The translations under genes were made by a program, and so were the position numbers. Shown in pieces: positions 1 to 9,623 of a stretch of 25,991 nucleotides of DNA. The notes below the pieces were generated by a model, which saw only the letters and a list, made by a program, of their open reading frames with translations, did no database searches and was not told the origin of the DNA. The stretch comes from UBA6921 sp031363085 (GTDB lineage Bacteria; Pseudomonadota; Gammaproteobacteria; SG8-11). The stretch lies in contig JANLTU010000134.1 in assembly GCA_031363085.1 (NCBI GenBank), positions 1 to 25,991 of the forward strand, given 5' to 3'. Within the stretch, counting starts at the first letter, position 1. The number at the start of each line of letters is the position of its first letter.

Positions 1-609
1 CCGATCAATCTGGCGGCCATCGACGAGTTCAAGGAACATTCCGAGCGCAAAACCTACCTCGACGCGCAGCACGCCGATCTGACCGAAGCGTTGGCCACGC
101 TGGAAAACGCCATCCGCAAAATCGACCGCGAGACGCGCGAGCGCTTCAAGGAAACCTTCGACAAGATCGACGTTGGCTTCCGCGAAAAATTTCCGCGCCT
201 GTTCGGTGGCGGCACCGCCTATCTGGAGCTGACCGGCGAGGACTTGCTCGACACCGGCGTGACCGTGATGGCGCGTCCGCCCGGCAAACGCAACAGCACC
301 ATTCACTTGTTGTCGGGCGGCGAGAAGGCGCTCACCGCCGTGGCGCTGGTGTTCGCGATTTTCGAATTGAATCCGGCGCCGTTTTGCATGCTCGACGAAG
401 TCGACGCGCCGCTCGATGAAGCCAACGTCGGGCGCTTTTGTAATCTGGTGCGTGAAATGTCCGAGCGCGTGCAGTTTATTTTCATCACGCACAACAAGAA
501 CACCATGGAACTTGCCAACCATCTCAACGGTGTCACCATGCACGAGCCGGGCGTGTCGCGACTGGTTACCGTGGATGTGGACGAAGCCGTGCGCATGGTG
601 GCAGTGTAG
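1..609 (+). CDS. smc: Chromosome segregation protein SMC, C-terminal part (5' end outside window)
   Basis: The reading frame is open from base 1 to the TAG at 607–609 and gives about 202 residues, the C-terminal coiled-coil end plus the ATPase C-lobe. The ABC signature (LLSGGEKALTAVAL) is followed by the Walker B region (FCMLDEVDAPLDEAN) and the late motif FIFITHNKNTMELAN with its switch histidine. This order is diagnostic for SMC/Rad50-type ATPases, and the neighbouring zipA and ligA match the gammaproteobacterial smc locus. SMC dimers with ScpA/ScpB form the condensin that organises and helps segregate the nucleoid. The N-terminal Walker A lobe and hinge lie upstream of the window. zipA begins 38 bases after the stop, so cotranscription is likely. 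Confidence 0.95.
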   Translation, partial: PINLAAIDEFKEHSERKTYLDAQHADLTEALATLENAIRKIDRETRERFKETFDKIDVGFREKFPRLFGGGTAYLELTGEDLLDTGVTVMARPPGKRNSTIHLLSGGEKALTAVALVFAIFELNPAPFCMLDEVDAPLDEANVGRFCNLVREMSERVQFIFITHNKNTMELANHLNGVTMHEPGVSRLVTVDVDEAVRMVAV

Positions 610-647
610 GAGTGCCCACCGCACATTTAGCCAGACAGGACCGTATA

Positions 648-1439
648 ATGGATGGACTGCGACTCAGTTTACTCATCATCGGTAGCGTGATTGTCGGCGC
701 TGTTTACCTGTTGGAAAAAATGCTCGAACGCAGTCACACGGTGCGCGCTGCTACGCGTCGCGTCGCATCTGAAGTGGAATTTGAAAAAACATCAACTCCG
801 GCGCCTGCAACCCGGGCGCCGGAGGCTTTGACTGTGCCAATAGAGCCCGATACCAAGATGCCCTCGCAACCGCGTGCCGTAACGTCCACAGTTCGCGTGA
901 CAAAAAGAATTCAACCCGCAGCTACCACTCGCGCACCTGTAACAACCCGGCCCGCCGTGCAGGTAGCAGTACGCGCGCCCGAGCTGATCGTTGCATTGAC
1001 GCTGATGGCGCGTGATCGGCAGCAATTCAAGGGCACCGAAATAGATGCCGCGTTACGGGCGGCCGGATTGGAACTGGCGGAGTTTGACATTTATCACTTC
1101 CGCGATGCAGACGCTGACGAACGCGCCGTGTTCAGTGTCGCGAATATCGTCAAGCCCGGCAGCTTCGATATTCAGACACTGCATGAATTGAGCACGCCCG
1201 GACTTGCGATGTTCATGCAAATCCCCGGACCGCTGACCGCCAGCGCGGCCTTCGACGCCATGCTGGAGAAAGCCCACTTCATCGTGCAATGCTTGCACGG
1301 CATTATCGGCGATGAGCAGCGCACGCCCTTGAGTCCGCAGCGCATGCGCGCGCTGCGCGAACACACCTTGAATTACGATTTTGCACACGCAGTGCAGGAC
1401 GGCGACAGTGCTGCGCAGTCGTCGCAGCGGGAAGGATAG
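648..1439 (+). CDS. zipA: Cell division protein ZipA
   Basis: The 263-residue protein starts at the ATG at 648, which has AGGA seven bases upstream. An earlier in-frame GTG at 612 would put a non-conserved stretch before the membrane anchor. Residues 5–23 form one N-terminal transmembrane helix. A Pro/Thr/Ala-rich linker follows (about 40–110), then a ZipA C-terminal FtsZ-binding domain (about 112–246, beginning ELIVALTLMARD and including PGLAMFMQIPGP). ZipA anchors FtsZ to the inner membrane in the early divisome. The linker is shorter than in E. coli ZipA. The stop at 1437–1439 lies 7 bases before ligA, so the two genes are probably translated from one mRNA. Confidence 0.93.
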   Translation: MDGLRLSLLIIGSVIVGAVYLLEKMLERSHTVRAATRRVASEVEFEKTSTPAPATRAPEALTVPIEPDTKMPSQPRAVTSTVRVTKRIQPAATTRAPVTTRPAVQVAVRAPELIVALTLMARDRQQFKGTEIDAALRAAGLELAEFDIYHFRDADADERAVFSVANIVKPGSFDIQTLHELSTPGLAMFMQIPGPLTASAAFDAMLEKAHFIVQCLHGIIGDEQRTPLSPQRMRALREHTLNYDFAHAVQDGDSAAQSSQREG

Positions 1440-1446
1440 TTCAGCT

Positions 1447-3462
1447 ATGGCCGCACCTAAATACCTGGCACAACGCGCCGCGCGCTTGCGCGAGCAGATC
1501 AATTACCACAATCACCGTTATTACGTCCTGGATCGCCCGGAAATCCCTGATGCCGAATTCGACCGGCTGGTGCGCGCGCTTGAAGAGCTTGAAAGCCAGC
1601 ATCCGGAACTGGTCACACCCGATTCGCCGACGCAGCGCGTCGGCGGTGCGCCGTTGGCGGAGTTCACGCAAGTGCGCCACGCGGTGCCGATGTTGTCATT
1701 ATCCAATGCGTTTACCGACACGGAAGTCGGCGACTTTGTGCGCCGCATTCACGAGCGCCTGGAAGTGGATAAAATTGAATTCTGTGCCGAGCCGAAAATG
1801 GACGGCTTGGCGGTCAGTCTGATTTACGAACGCGGGCTGTTAGTGCAGGGCTCGACGCGCGGCGACGGCAGCACCGGCGAAGATGTCACGCAGAATATCC
1901 GCACCATCCACAGCATTCCCCTGCGTTTGCTCGGCGCGGATTTTCCGCCGGTGCTGGACGTGCGCGGCGAAGTGGTGATGACCAAGCGCGGCTTTGCCGA
2001 GCTGAACCGACGCCAGCAAGATAAAGGCGACAAGCTGTTTGTCAATCCGCGCAACGCTGCGGCCGGCAGTCTGCGCCAACTGGACCCGCGCCTGACCGCG
2101 TTGCGCCCGCTGGAGTTCATCTGCTATGGCGTCGCTAATGTCGAGAACGGCGCCTTACCCGACAAGCACAGCGATATTCTGCAACGCGTGCAACAGTGGG
2201 GCGTGCGGGTGTCGGCGCAGATGGAAGTCGTCGACGGCGTCGACGGCTGTCTTGATTATTACCGGCGCATGCAGACTAAGCGCGCCTCCTTGCCGTTTGA
2301 TATCGACGGCGTGGTCTACAAAGTCAATCGGCTCGATCAGCAGCAACAGATGGGCTTTGTGGCCAAGGCACCGCGCTGGGCGGTGGCACACAAGTTCCCC
2401 GCGCAAGAAGGAATGACCCGCTTGCTGGCCATTGACGTGCAAGTCGGGCGCACCGGCGCACTCACACCGGTGGCGCGTCTTGCGCCGGTGTTTGTCGGCG
2501 GCGTCACCGTCACCAACGCCACCTTGCACAACCAGGACGAAATCGAACGTAAAGACGTGCGTGTCGGCGACAGCGTGATCGTGCGCCGCGCCGGCGATGT
2601 GATTCCAGAAGTGGTGGGCGTGGTGGTGTCCAAACGTCCGGCGCACACGCAGCCGTTCCAGATGCCCACCCAATGCCCGGTGTGCGGCTCCGACGTGCAA
2701 CGCGTGGAAGGCGAATCTGCGGTGCGTTGCACTGGCGGGCTGTATTGCTCGGCGCAGCGCAAAGAAGCGTTTCGGCATTTTGCTTCCCGCCGTGCGCTGG
2801 ACATCGAAGGCTTGGGCGAAAAACTGGTCGATCAACTGGTCGAGAAAAAACAGGTCAGCGACGTTGCCGATATTTTCGCGCTCACGCAGGAACAGTTAGT
2901 CGAATTGGAGCGCATGGGTTCGAAGTCGGCGGCGAATCTGGTTGCGGCCATCGAAAAAAGTAAAGCCACGACCCTGCCGCGTTTTTTATACGCACTGGGC
3001 ATCGCCAATGTCGGTGAAGCCACGGCGCACTCGTTGGCGCAACACTTCGGCAAGCTCGACGACTTGATGGCGGCCGATGAAGAGCAGTTGCAGCAGGTCG
3101 AAGACATCGGTCCGGTGGTTGCGCGCAGCCTGCATACTTTCTTCCAGCAGCAACACAACCGCGACGTGCTGCAAAAACTGGTGCAGGCCGGCGTGTCGTG
3201 GCCGGCGCTTGAAAAGCGTAAAGTCGAAACCCTGCCGCTGGTCGGCAAAACCTTTGTCATCACCGGCACGCTGGCTTCCATGTCGCGCGATGACGCCAAG
3301 GCGCGCTTGCAAACCTTGGGTGCCAAAGTCAGCGGCAGCGTGTCGCAGAAAACCGATTACCTGGTGGCCGGCGCCGATCCGGGCTCAAAGTACGACAAAG
3401 CCGTGGAGCTGGGCATTACGGTACTGGATGATGCAGCATTGCAAAAACTCATCGGAGGTTGA
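1447..3462 (+). CDS. ligA: NAD-dependent DNA ligase LigA
   Basis: The product is 671 residues, the usual LigA length, from the ATG at 1447. A GGAAGGA ribosome-binding site overlaps the end of zipA. Domain Ia is visible (HNHRYYVLDRPEIPDAEFD, about 21–39). The nucleotidyltransferase domain carries the adenylated lysine in EPKMDG (Lys117). An OB fold follows (GRTGALTPVARLAPV). The zinc finger uses Cys410, Cys413, Cys428 and Cys434. Helix-hairpin-helix repeats come next, and a C-terminal BRCT domain occupies about 594–671 (LVGKTFVITGTL). The enzyme seals nicks during replication and repair, using NAD+ to form ligase-AMP. All key residues are present and nothing looks disrupted. Confidence 0.97.
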   Translation: MAAPKYLAQRAARLREQINYHNHRYYVLDRPEIPDAEFDRLVRALEELESQHPELVTPDSPTQRVGGAPLAEFTQVRHAVPMLSLSNAFTDTEVGDFVRRIHERLEVDKIEFCAEPKMDGLAVSLIYERGLLVQGSTRGDGSTGEDVTQNIRTIHSIPLRLLGADFPPVLDVRGEVVMTKRGFAELNRRQQDKGDKLFVNPRNAAAGSLRQLDPRLTALRPLEFICYGVANVENGALPDKHSDILQRVQQWGVRVSAQMEVVDGVDGCLDYYRRMQTKRASLPFDIDGVVYKVNRLDQQQQMGFVAKAPRWAVAHKFPAQEGMTRLLAIDVQVGRTGALTPVARLAPVFVGGVTVTNATLHNQDEIERKDVRVGDSVIVRRAGDVIPEVVGVVVSKRPAHTQPFQMPTQCPVCGSDVQRVEGESAVRCTGGLYCSAQRKEAFRHFASRRALDIEGLGEKLVDQLVEKKQVSDVADIFALTQEQLVELERMGSKSAANLVAAIEKSKATTLPRFLYALGIANVGEATAHSLAQHFGKLDDLMAADEEQLQQVEDIGPVVARSLHTFFQQQHNRDVLQKLVQAGVSWPALEKRKVETLPLVGKTFVITGTLASMSRDDAKARLQTLGAKVSGSVSQKTDYLVAGADPGSKYDKAVELGITVLDDAALQKLIGG

Positions 3463-3580
3463 CCTGAAGTCAAGAACTCGTTTTTGGGATGGTGGATGTT
3501 GCAGTCAAGCTGCGCGTCGATTGCAAGTTGTCGGCAACGGTGGCAGCGTATACGCACTTTTTCTTGAGCTAAATATAAGC

Positions 3581-5758
3581 ATGCTAAAACGCGGGTTGCG
3601 ACAGGCGCTGGGTATCATCGTGCTCGCATCACTTGCGGCTTGTAGCGGCGACACGTTGAATAATCCCTATCCGGCCCGCGACAGCCACGCCAATATTCTG
3701 TACAAACCATTTTCCGAACGCCCCAAACATCTCGATCCGGCACAGTCGGGTAGCGCTAATGAATCTGAATTTATCGCGCAGATTTACGAGCCGCCGTTGC
3801 AGTATCACTATTTGAAACGGCCGTATACCTTGATCCCGCTGGCGGCGACCGCCGTGCCCACACCGGTATATCTCGACAAAGACGAGCGGCCCTTGCCGCA
3901 GAACGCGGATGCGGCGCAAATCGCCTTCAGCGTTTACGACATCAAGATTCAGCCCGGCATTAAATACCAGCCGCACCCGGCGTTCGCGCAAGATGAGCAG
4001 GGGCGGTATCGCTACCGCGCACTCACGCTGGATGACTTGCAGGAGGTGAACGAGCTGCGTGATTTCAAATTCACCGGCACGCGCGAATTGATCGCGGATG
4101 ACTTCGTGTACGAGATCAAGCGCCTTGCCCATCCCAAATTACATTCGCCGATTTTCGGTGTGATGGCGGAATACATCGTCGGCCTGCCGGAGTATGCCGA
4201 GCTGTTGAAAAAAGAATACGCCAAGATTGCGCAAGGCAAAGAAGAGGGCGTGTATCTCGACCTGCGGCAATTTCCGCTCGCCGGCGTGCAGGTGCTTGAC
4301 ACTTATACTTATCGCATCCGCATCAAAGGCAGGTACCCGCAATTGCTGTACTGGCTGGCGATGCCGTTCTTCGCACCGATCCCGCACGAAGCCGACCGCT
4401 TCTACACGCAAGCCGGCATGCGGGAACGCAACCTCACGCTGGACTGGTATCCGGTGGGCACCGGGCCGTACATGCTGACGGTGAACAATCCCAATCGCGA
4501 AATGATTCTGGAGCGCAATCCCAATTTCCACGGTGAAACTTACCCGACCGAAGGCGAGCCTGACGACGCGAAAAATGGCTTGCTTGTCGATGCCGGCAAG
4601 CCCTTGCCGTTTGTGGAGCGCGTGGTGTTCAAGCTGGAAAAAGAAACGATTCCGTACTGGAACAAATTTCTGCAAGGTTATTTTGATACCTCGGGCATCA
4701 GCTCCAGTAGCTTTGATCAAGCGATTCAGTTCGATAGCGGCGGCGAAGCTACAGTGACCAGCGCGATGCAAGAGAAAAACATCCGACTCGTCACCGCCGT
4801 GTCGGCCACGATCTACTATATGGGTTTCAATATGCTCGACCCGGTGGTGGGGGGCGACAGCGAGCGTGCACGCAAGCTGCGGCAGGCATTGTCAATCGCA
4901 CTGGATTACGAGGAATACATCAGCATTTTTCGCAATGGTCGCGGCACGGCGGCGCAAGGACCGATTCCGCCCGGCATCTTCGGCTATGTCGACGGCGCCC
5001 ACGGCATGAATCCCGTCGTCTACGATTGGGTGAATAACGAGGCCCGCCGCAAACCGCTTGCGGCGGCGCAAAAATTACTGGCTGAAGCGGGATACAAAGA
5101 CGGCATCGATCCAGAAACCGGTAACGCATTGGTGTTGAATTTTGACACAAACTCCAGCTCCGCAGCCGATACCAAGGCGCGTTTGGACTGGATGTATAAA
5201 CAGTTTAAGAAGCTCAATATCCAGTTGGTGGTGCGCACCACTGACTGGAATCGCCTTCAAGATAAAATACTCAAGGGCAGTGCGCAGCTTTTTGAGTTCG
5301 GGTGGAGTGCGGATTATCCCGATCCGGAAAATTTTCTGTTCCTGCTCTATGGCCCCAACAGCCGAGTGAAATTTCAGGGCGACAATGCAACCAACTACAC
5401 CAACGCCCAGTTTGACCTGCTGTTCAAAAAAATGAAGAACATGGACAACAGTCCGCAGCGCCAAGCCGTGATCGATGAAATGTTGACCATTGCGCGCACC
5501 GATGCGCCGTGGATCTGGGGATTTCATTCGAAAGATTTCGGTCTTTACCACGAATGGTATAAAAACGCGAAGCCCAACGACATGGCTAACAATACAACTA
5601 AATACAAACGTGTTGATCCGGAGCTGCGCGCGCAAAAACGCGTGCAGTGGAATGCGCCGGTGACGTGGCCGGTGTGGTTACTGCTGGCCGTGTTGTTACT
5701 GGGCACGGCGCCGGCGTGGCTGATTTATCGGCGGCATGAAAAGAGCGCCGCGCGATGA
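3581..5758 (+). CDS. Peptide-type ABC transporter solute-binding lipoprotein (SBP family 5) with C-terminal membrane anchor
   Basis: The 725-residue protein starts at the ATG at 3581. The open frame extends further upstream inside ligA, but the signal sequence fixes this start. Residues 1–21 are a lipoprotein signal with lipobox LAAC (Cys21). The rest is family-5 periplasmic binding protein (SBP_bac_5, OppA/DppA/YejA-like), with signs such as WYPVGTGPYMLTVNNPNRE, ALDYEEYISIF and FGWSADYPDPENFLF. Unusually, residues about 696–715 form a second hydrophobic helix followed by a basic tail (YRRHEKSAAR), so the protein may be held at both ends. The stop overlaps the next start in ATGA, and two permeases follow. 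The ligand is probably a peptide but cannot be read from sequence. Confidence 0.88.
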   Translation: MLKRGLRQALGIIVLASLAACSGDTLNNPYPARDSHANILYKPFSERPKHLDPAQSGSANESEFIAQIYEPPLQYHYLKRPYTLIPLAATAVPTPVYLDKDERPLPQNADAAQIAFSVYDIKIQPGIKYQPHPAFAQDEQGRYRYRALTLDDLQEVNELRDFKFTGTRELIADDFVYEIKRLAHPKLHSPIFGVMAEYIVGLPEYAELLKKEYAKIAQGKEEGVYLDLRQFPLAGVQVLDTYTYRIRIKGRYPQLLYWLAMPFFAPIPHEADRFYTQAGMRERNLTLDWYPVGTGPYMLTVNNPNREMILERNPNFHGETYPTEGEPDDAKNGLLVDAGKPLPFVERVVFKLEKETIPYWNKFLQGYFDTSGISSSSFDQAIQFDSGGEATVTSAMQEKNIRLVTAVSATIYYMGFNMLDPVVGGDSERARKLRQALSIALDYEEYISIFRNGRGTAAQGPIPPGIFGYVDGAHGMNPVVYDWVNNEARRKPLAAAQKLLAEAGYKDGIDPETGNALVLNFDTNSSSAADTKARLDWMYKQFKKLNIQLVVRTTDWNRLQDKILKGSAQLFEFGWSADYPDPENFLFLLYGPNSRVKFQGDNATNYTNAQFDLLFKKMKNMDNSPQRQAVIDEMLTIARTDAPWIWGFHSKDFGLYHEWYKNAKPNDMANNTTKYKRVDPELRAQKRVQWNAPVTWPVWLLLAVLLLGTAPAWLIYRRHEKSAAR

Positions 5759-6732
5759 TCGCCTACATCCTGCGCCGCCTGTTGTACGCGTTGCCGATTC
5801 TGATCGGCGTCAACCTGATTACCTTCACGCTGTTCTTCGTGGTCAACACGCCTGACGACATGGCGCGCATGCATCTGGGCATCAAGCACGTCACGCCCGA
5901 AGCCATAGAAAAATGGAAACACGAGCACGGTTACGACAAACCCCTGGTCTTCAATCCGGCGGCGCCCGCTGCGCAGGTATTGACAGATACCATCTTTTTC
6001 GAAAAGTCACTCAAGTTGTTCGTGTTTGAATTCGGTAGCTCCGACGAAGGCCGCAACATCGGCAGCGACATCGCGCAGCGCATGTGGCCGAGCCTCGCCA
6101 TCGCGGTGCCGGTGTTGCTGGTGGGCTTGTTGGTGGACATCACGTTTGCATTGCTGGTGGCATTTTTTCGCGCCACCTACATTGATCTATGGGGCGTGGT
6201 GCTGTGTGTCGTGATGATGTCAATCTCCGGCATGTTTTACATCATCGGCGGCCAGTATCTGATCAGCAAGCTGCTGCACCTGGTGCCGATTTCGGGTTAC
6301 GACAGCGGCCTTGATGCCCTCAAGTTTATTGTCTTGCCCGTGATCGTCGGCGTGATCGGCGGCATCGGCGGTGGTGTGCGCTGGTATCGCACCATTTTTC
6401 TGGAAGAGATCGGCAAGGACTACGTGCGCACCGCACGCGCCAAAGGCTTGTCCGAAAGCGCGGTGCTGTTTCGGCACGTACTCAAAAACGGCATGATCCC
6501 GATTCTCACCGGCGTGGTGGTGGTGTTGCCGGTGCTGTTCATGGGCAGCCTGGTGACCGAATCATTCTTCGGCATTCCGGGCCTGGGCAGCTACACCATC
6601 GACGCGATCAACAGTCAGGACTTCGCGGTGGTGCGCGCCATGGTGTTTCTGGGTTCGGTGCTGTACATCGTTGGGCTGATATTGACAGATATTTCCTACA
6701 CCCTGGTCGATCCACGGATACGCTTGGGATGA
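5755..6732 (+). CDS. ABC transporter permease, OppB/DppB/YejB type
   Basis: The 325-residue membrane protein starts with the ATG of the ATGA overlap with the binding-protein gene, which implies translational coupling. The N-terminus MIAYILRRLLYALPILIGVN is typical of the DppB/OppB branch of BPD_transp_1 permeases. The cytoplasmic EAA loop that would contact the ATPase is seen in ARAKGLSESAVLFRHVLKNG, followed by the usual PILTGVVVVLPVLFMGSLV helix. About six membrane helices are expected, with a periplasmic segment after the first. It would form a heterodimeric channel with the permease encoded at 6739. No frameshift or missing motif is visible. Confidence 0.92.
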   Translation: MIAYILRRLLYALPILIGVNLITFTLFFVVNTPDDMARMHLGIKHVTPEAIEKWKHEHGYDKPLVFNPAAPAAQVLTDTIFFEKSLKLFVFEFGSSDEGRNIGSDIAQRMWPSLAIAVPVLLVGLLVDITFALLVAFFRATYIDLWGVVLCVVMMSISGMFYIIGGQYLISKLLHLVPISGYDSGLDALKFIVLPVIVGVIGGIGGGVRWYRTIFLEEIGKDYVRTARAKGLSESAVLFRHVLKNGMIPILTGVVVVLPVLFMGSLVTESFFGIPGLGSYTIDAINSQDFAVVRAMVFLGSVLYIVGLILTDISYTLVDPRIRLG

Positions 6733-6738
6733 TGTGAG

Positions 6739-8241
6739 ATGAATCTGCCCGCTAATTCCTTGGCCAAATATTTCATCGCGTCGTTTGCGGTTGCCGCCGG
6801 CGTATTGATTTTGGCTTGGCTTGCGATGCGCAGTGCAGCCGCACAGCCGATGCTGGTGTGGACCGACCTGCTGATTTACCTGCTGGTGTTTTCCATACTG
6901 CTGTTTGCGTGGTACGCGCGGACGCGCGAACACTTGCGTGCGCCATGGCGCCAGGTCAAATGCCGCCGTCTGGGCATGATGTCGCTGGTCATACTGCTGG
7001 CCTACACGAGCGTTGGTCTGCTCGACTCGGTGCATTTCAAACTGCAAGCCACGAACGCCAACGGCCAGCAAAGTGCAGCGGGCGAGGTGTTGAGCCTGTT
7101 GGACGTGCTCGCGACCTCGCTGCGTGAACACGATGAAAAAACTTACTCCGCCCCATTTGCGACCCACGCGTATGTGAAAGAAATGGTGCAGCACGCCGAT
7201 GGCACGCAGTCGCGCGAATTTCCGCGGCTGAAATTTGGCGGTGCGCATTTGCAGGATCCGGAGCGTGAACGCCGCGCCGACATCACGCATCTGGCATTGC
7301 TTGGGTTACTGATCGGCGTGGTAATCGCTGCGATACTGGTAGGTGTGCTGACGGCCGCGTTAAGCCGTCACCAACACATTGTGTTCGGTGCAATGTTGCG
7401 CCGCATCGTGCGCGGTGAAACTGACACGCCCTGGCACGTAATCCTGGTGACGCTCACGCTCATCATGGTGCTGGCAGCGCTGAGCATGGTACTTGCCGGC
7501 AAATATCATATTTTCGGCACGGATAAGGTTGGGCAAGATGTGTTTTACGCGTCGCTCAAAAGCATTCGCACCGGCTTGGTAATCGGCACGCTGACCACGC
7601 TCATCATGCTGCCGTTCGCGGTGTTGCTCGGCATTATGGCCGGCTATTTTCGCGGCTGGATCGACGATGTGATTCAGTATATTTACACCACCTTGAATTC
7701 CATCCCAAGCGTGTTGCTGATTGCGGCAGCAGTATTGTTGGTGCAAGTGTACTTGCAAGTCTATGGTGCAGATTTCGATACGGTGAAACGCGCCGACCTG
7801 CGCCTGCTGTTCCTGTGCATCATTCTGGGTATCACCAGTTGGACCGGCCTGTGCCGCATGCTGCGCGGCGAAAGCCTGAAACTGCGCGAGCTTGACTATA
7901 TTCAATCGGCCACCGCGCTGGGTGTCGGCCACTTCACCATCATCGCCCGCCACATCCTGCCCAACCTGATGCACATCGTGCTGATCGCGGTGGTGCTGGA
8001 TTTCTCCGGCTTGGTGTTGGCCGAAGCGGTGCTGTCCTACGTTGGCGTCGGTGTCGACCCGAGCATGCACAGTTGGGGCAACATGATCAACCAGGCGCGC
8101 CTGGAAATGGCGCGCGAGCCGATGGTGTGGTGGTCGTTGAGCGCCGCGTTCGTGTTCATGTTTACACTGGTGTTGGCGGCGAATCTGTTTTCGGACGCGG
8201 TGCGCGACGCGTTTGATCCACGCTTACGCGAGCGCAGTTAG
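6739..8241 (+). CDS. ABC transporter permease, OppC/DppC/YejE type, with long N-terminal extension
   Basis: The 500-residue protein starts six bases after the preceding permease. The C-terminal half is a BPD_transp_1 permease: FGTDKVGQDVFYASLKSIRTG resembles the conserved DppC/OppC entry, and SATALGVGHFTIIARHILPN is the EAA loop. Usual family members are about 300–340 residues. This one carries roughly 230 extra N-terminal residues with several hydrophobic helices (about 11–30, 42–58, 74–92, 183–210) and a soluble stretch between about 95 and 178. The operon ends here without genes for the two OppD/OppF-type ATPases, which must be elsewhere if the importer works. The role of the extension is unknown. 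Confidence 0.88.
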   Translation: MNLPANSLAKYFIASFAVAAGVLILAWLAMRSAAAQPMLVWTDLLIYLLVFSILLFAWYARTREHLRAPWRQVKCRRLGMMSLVILLAYTSVGLLDSVHFKLQATNANGQQSAAGEVLSLLDVLATSLREHDEKTYSAPFATHAYVKEMVQHADGTQSREFPRLKFGGAHLQDPERERRADITHLALLGLLIGVVIAAILVGVLTAALSRHQHIVFGAMLRRIVRGETDTPWHVILVTLTLIMVLAALSMVLAGKYHIFGTDKVGQDVFYASLKSIRTGLVIGTLTTLIMLPFAVLLGIMAGYFRGWIDDVIQYIYTTLNSIPSVLLIAAAVLLVQVYLQVYGADFDTVKRADLRLLFLCIILGITSWTGLCRMLRGESLKLRELDYIQSATALGVGHFTIIARHILPNLMHIVLIAVVLDFSGLVLAEAVLSYVGVGVDPSMHSWGNMINQARLEMAREPMVWWSLSAAFVFMFTLVLAANLFSDAVRDAFDPRLRERS

Positions 8242-8255
8242 GGCCATGGCGGGGG

Positions 8256-9623
8256 ATGAAAGCAAGCATGTCCTTCAAGACGCGCATCATTCTGTTGGCG
8301 CTGTTACCGCTGCTGTTATTGACGGCGGCGATTGCCTGGATCGGTACCCAGAAAGCGCGTGATCTGTCCGCAGCACAAAGCCGCCTGTTCGAGGCCGGCT
8401 TGCTCGCCGCCAAAGAGGGCGAGCTGGAGCGCTTCGTGCGGCTCGCGCAATCCGCCATCGCGCCAGTGCTCAACGACGCCGAGCGTGATCCGCAGGCGGC
8501 GCAGGCAGAGGTCAAGCGCATCCTCGCCCACCTGCATTATGGCGAAGACGGTTACTTCTTTGTCTACGACAGCCAAGGTGTCAACCTGGTGCACCCGATC
8601 CAAAAAGACTTGGTCGGACGCAACCTCTACGACGTGCGCGACAGTCGCGGACGTTACGTGATCCGTGATTTGTTGAGTACGGCGCAACAAGGCGGCGGTT
8701 TCGTGCGCTACCTGTGGAATAAACCCTCCGCTCAAGCGGAACGTGAAAAGCTCGGCTATGTGCTGATGTTGCCGAAATGGGGCTGGATGCTCGGCAGCGG
8801 TTTGTACGACGACGACATTAGCACCGAAGTTGAAAAAGTGCGGGTGCAGGTCAAAGCCAACATTGAGGCGACCTTCGCGCTGATCCTGACGATACTCGGG
8901 CTGACCACCTTGCTGATCGTCGCGCTGGTCTTCGTCACTAACCTGCGCGAAGGCCGGCTCGCCAACCGACGCTTGCAGGAGCTCGCCCACAACTTCGTGC
9001 GCCGCCAGGTGGAAGAGCGCCGTCGTTTCTCGCGCGACCTGCATGACGGCATCAACCAGCTCATGGTGGCGGCGAAATTCCGTATCGAGCTGGCGCAAAG
9101 TCAGGCGGAGAAAGGCAACGCGGAATATCACGTGAGCTTGGCAAGCGCGCTTTCGACCTTGCACGGTGCGATCAAAGAAGTGCGGCGCATCTCTCATGAC
9201 CTGCGCCCGGGCCTGCTCGACGACATGGGCCTGGAGCTCGCATTGAAGAACATGTTCGAGCAATTCCACGAGCGCAGCGGCGTGCAAATCGAACTGCACG
9301 GCAAGCTGCGCCAGCCGGCGGTTGCGCCCGATGTTGAAATCACCCTGTATCGTGTTGCCCAGGAAGCGCTGACCAATATTGAACGTCATGCGCAGGCACG
9401 CCGGGTGGTGCTGCACCTGCAACAAAGCGAACACCAGATACAGCTCGAACTGCACGACGACGGCTGCGGTTTTGACCCAACGCAGGTGGCGGCGATGCCG
9501 GGAATCGGCCTGAATAACATGCGCGAGCGGGTCGAATTGTTAGGCGGCCAGTTCGAGCTGCACAGCGCACCCGGCCAGGGCACCCGCATCCACGCCAGCC
9601 TGCCACTGGTGTTGGTGTTATAG
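8256..9623 (+). CDS. Cache-domain sensor histidine kinase, NarL-type (HisKA_3)
   Basis: The 455-residue kinase has in-frame starts at 8256 and 8268; the second (MSFKTRIILL) puts the membrane helix nearer the N-terminus. Residues 9–29 form a membrane helix. About 35–190 form an extracytoplasmic Cache-type sensor (GYFFVYDSQGVNLVHP, KWGWMLGSGLYDDDI). A second helix lies at 206–228, followed by a HisKA_3 dimerisation domain with phospho-acceptor His263 in RDLHDGINQ, and a HATPase_c domain with N box QEALTNIERHA and G boxes around DDGCGFD and GIGLNNMRER. Such kinases usually pair with a LuxR/NarL response regulator, but none is adjacent. The 3' end carries one copy of the 12-base repeat that flanks the next island. 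Confidence 0.9.
   Translation: MKASMSFKTRIILLALLPLLLLTAAIAWIGTQKARDLSAAQSRLFEAGLLAAKEGELERFVRLAQSAIAPVLNDAERDPQAAQAEVKRILAHLHYGEDGYFFVYDSQGVNLVHPIQKDLVGRNLYDVRDSRGRYVIRDLLSTAQQGGGFVRYLWNKPSAQAEREKLGYVLMLPKWGWMLGSGLYDDDISTEVEKVRVQVKANIEATFALILTILGLTTLLIVALVFVTNLREGRLANRRLQELAHNFVRRQVEERRRFSRDLHDGINQLMVAAKFRIELAQSQAEKGNAEYHVSLASALSTLHGAIKEVRRISHDLRPGLLDDMGLELALKNMFEQFHERSGVQIELHGKLRQPAVAPDVEITLYRVAQEALTNIERHAQARRVVLHLQQSEHQIQLELHDDGCGFDPTQVAAMPGIGLNNMRERVELLGGQFELHSAPGQGTRIHASLPLVLVL

Noticed and set aside
3459..3485. Possible terminator after ligA (TTGAC/GTCAA hairpin then TTTTT)
   Set aside because: The stem is only 5 bases and the T-run starts 7 bases after it, too weak to call.
3077..3580. 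Upstream extension of the binding-protein frame inside ligA
   Set aside because: The lipoprotein signal starting at 3581 fixes the true start. The extension lies out of frame within ligA and has no domain.
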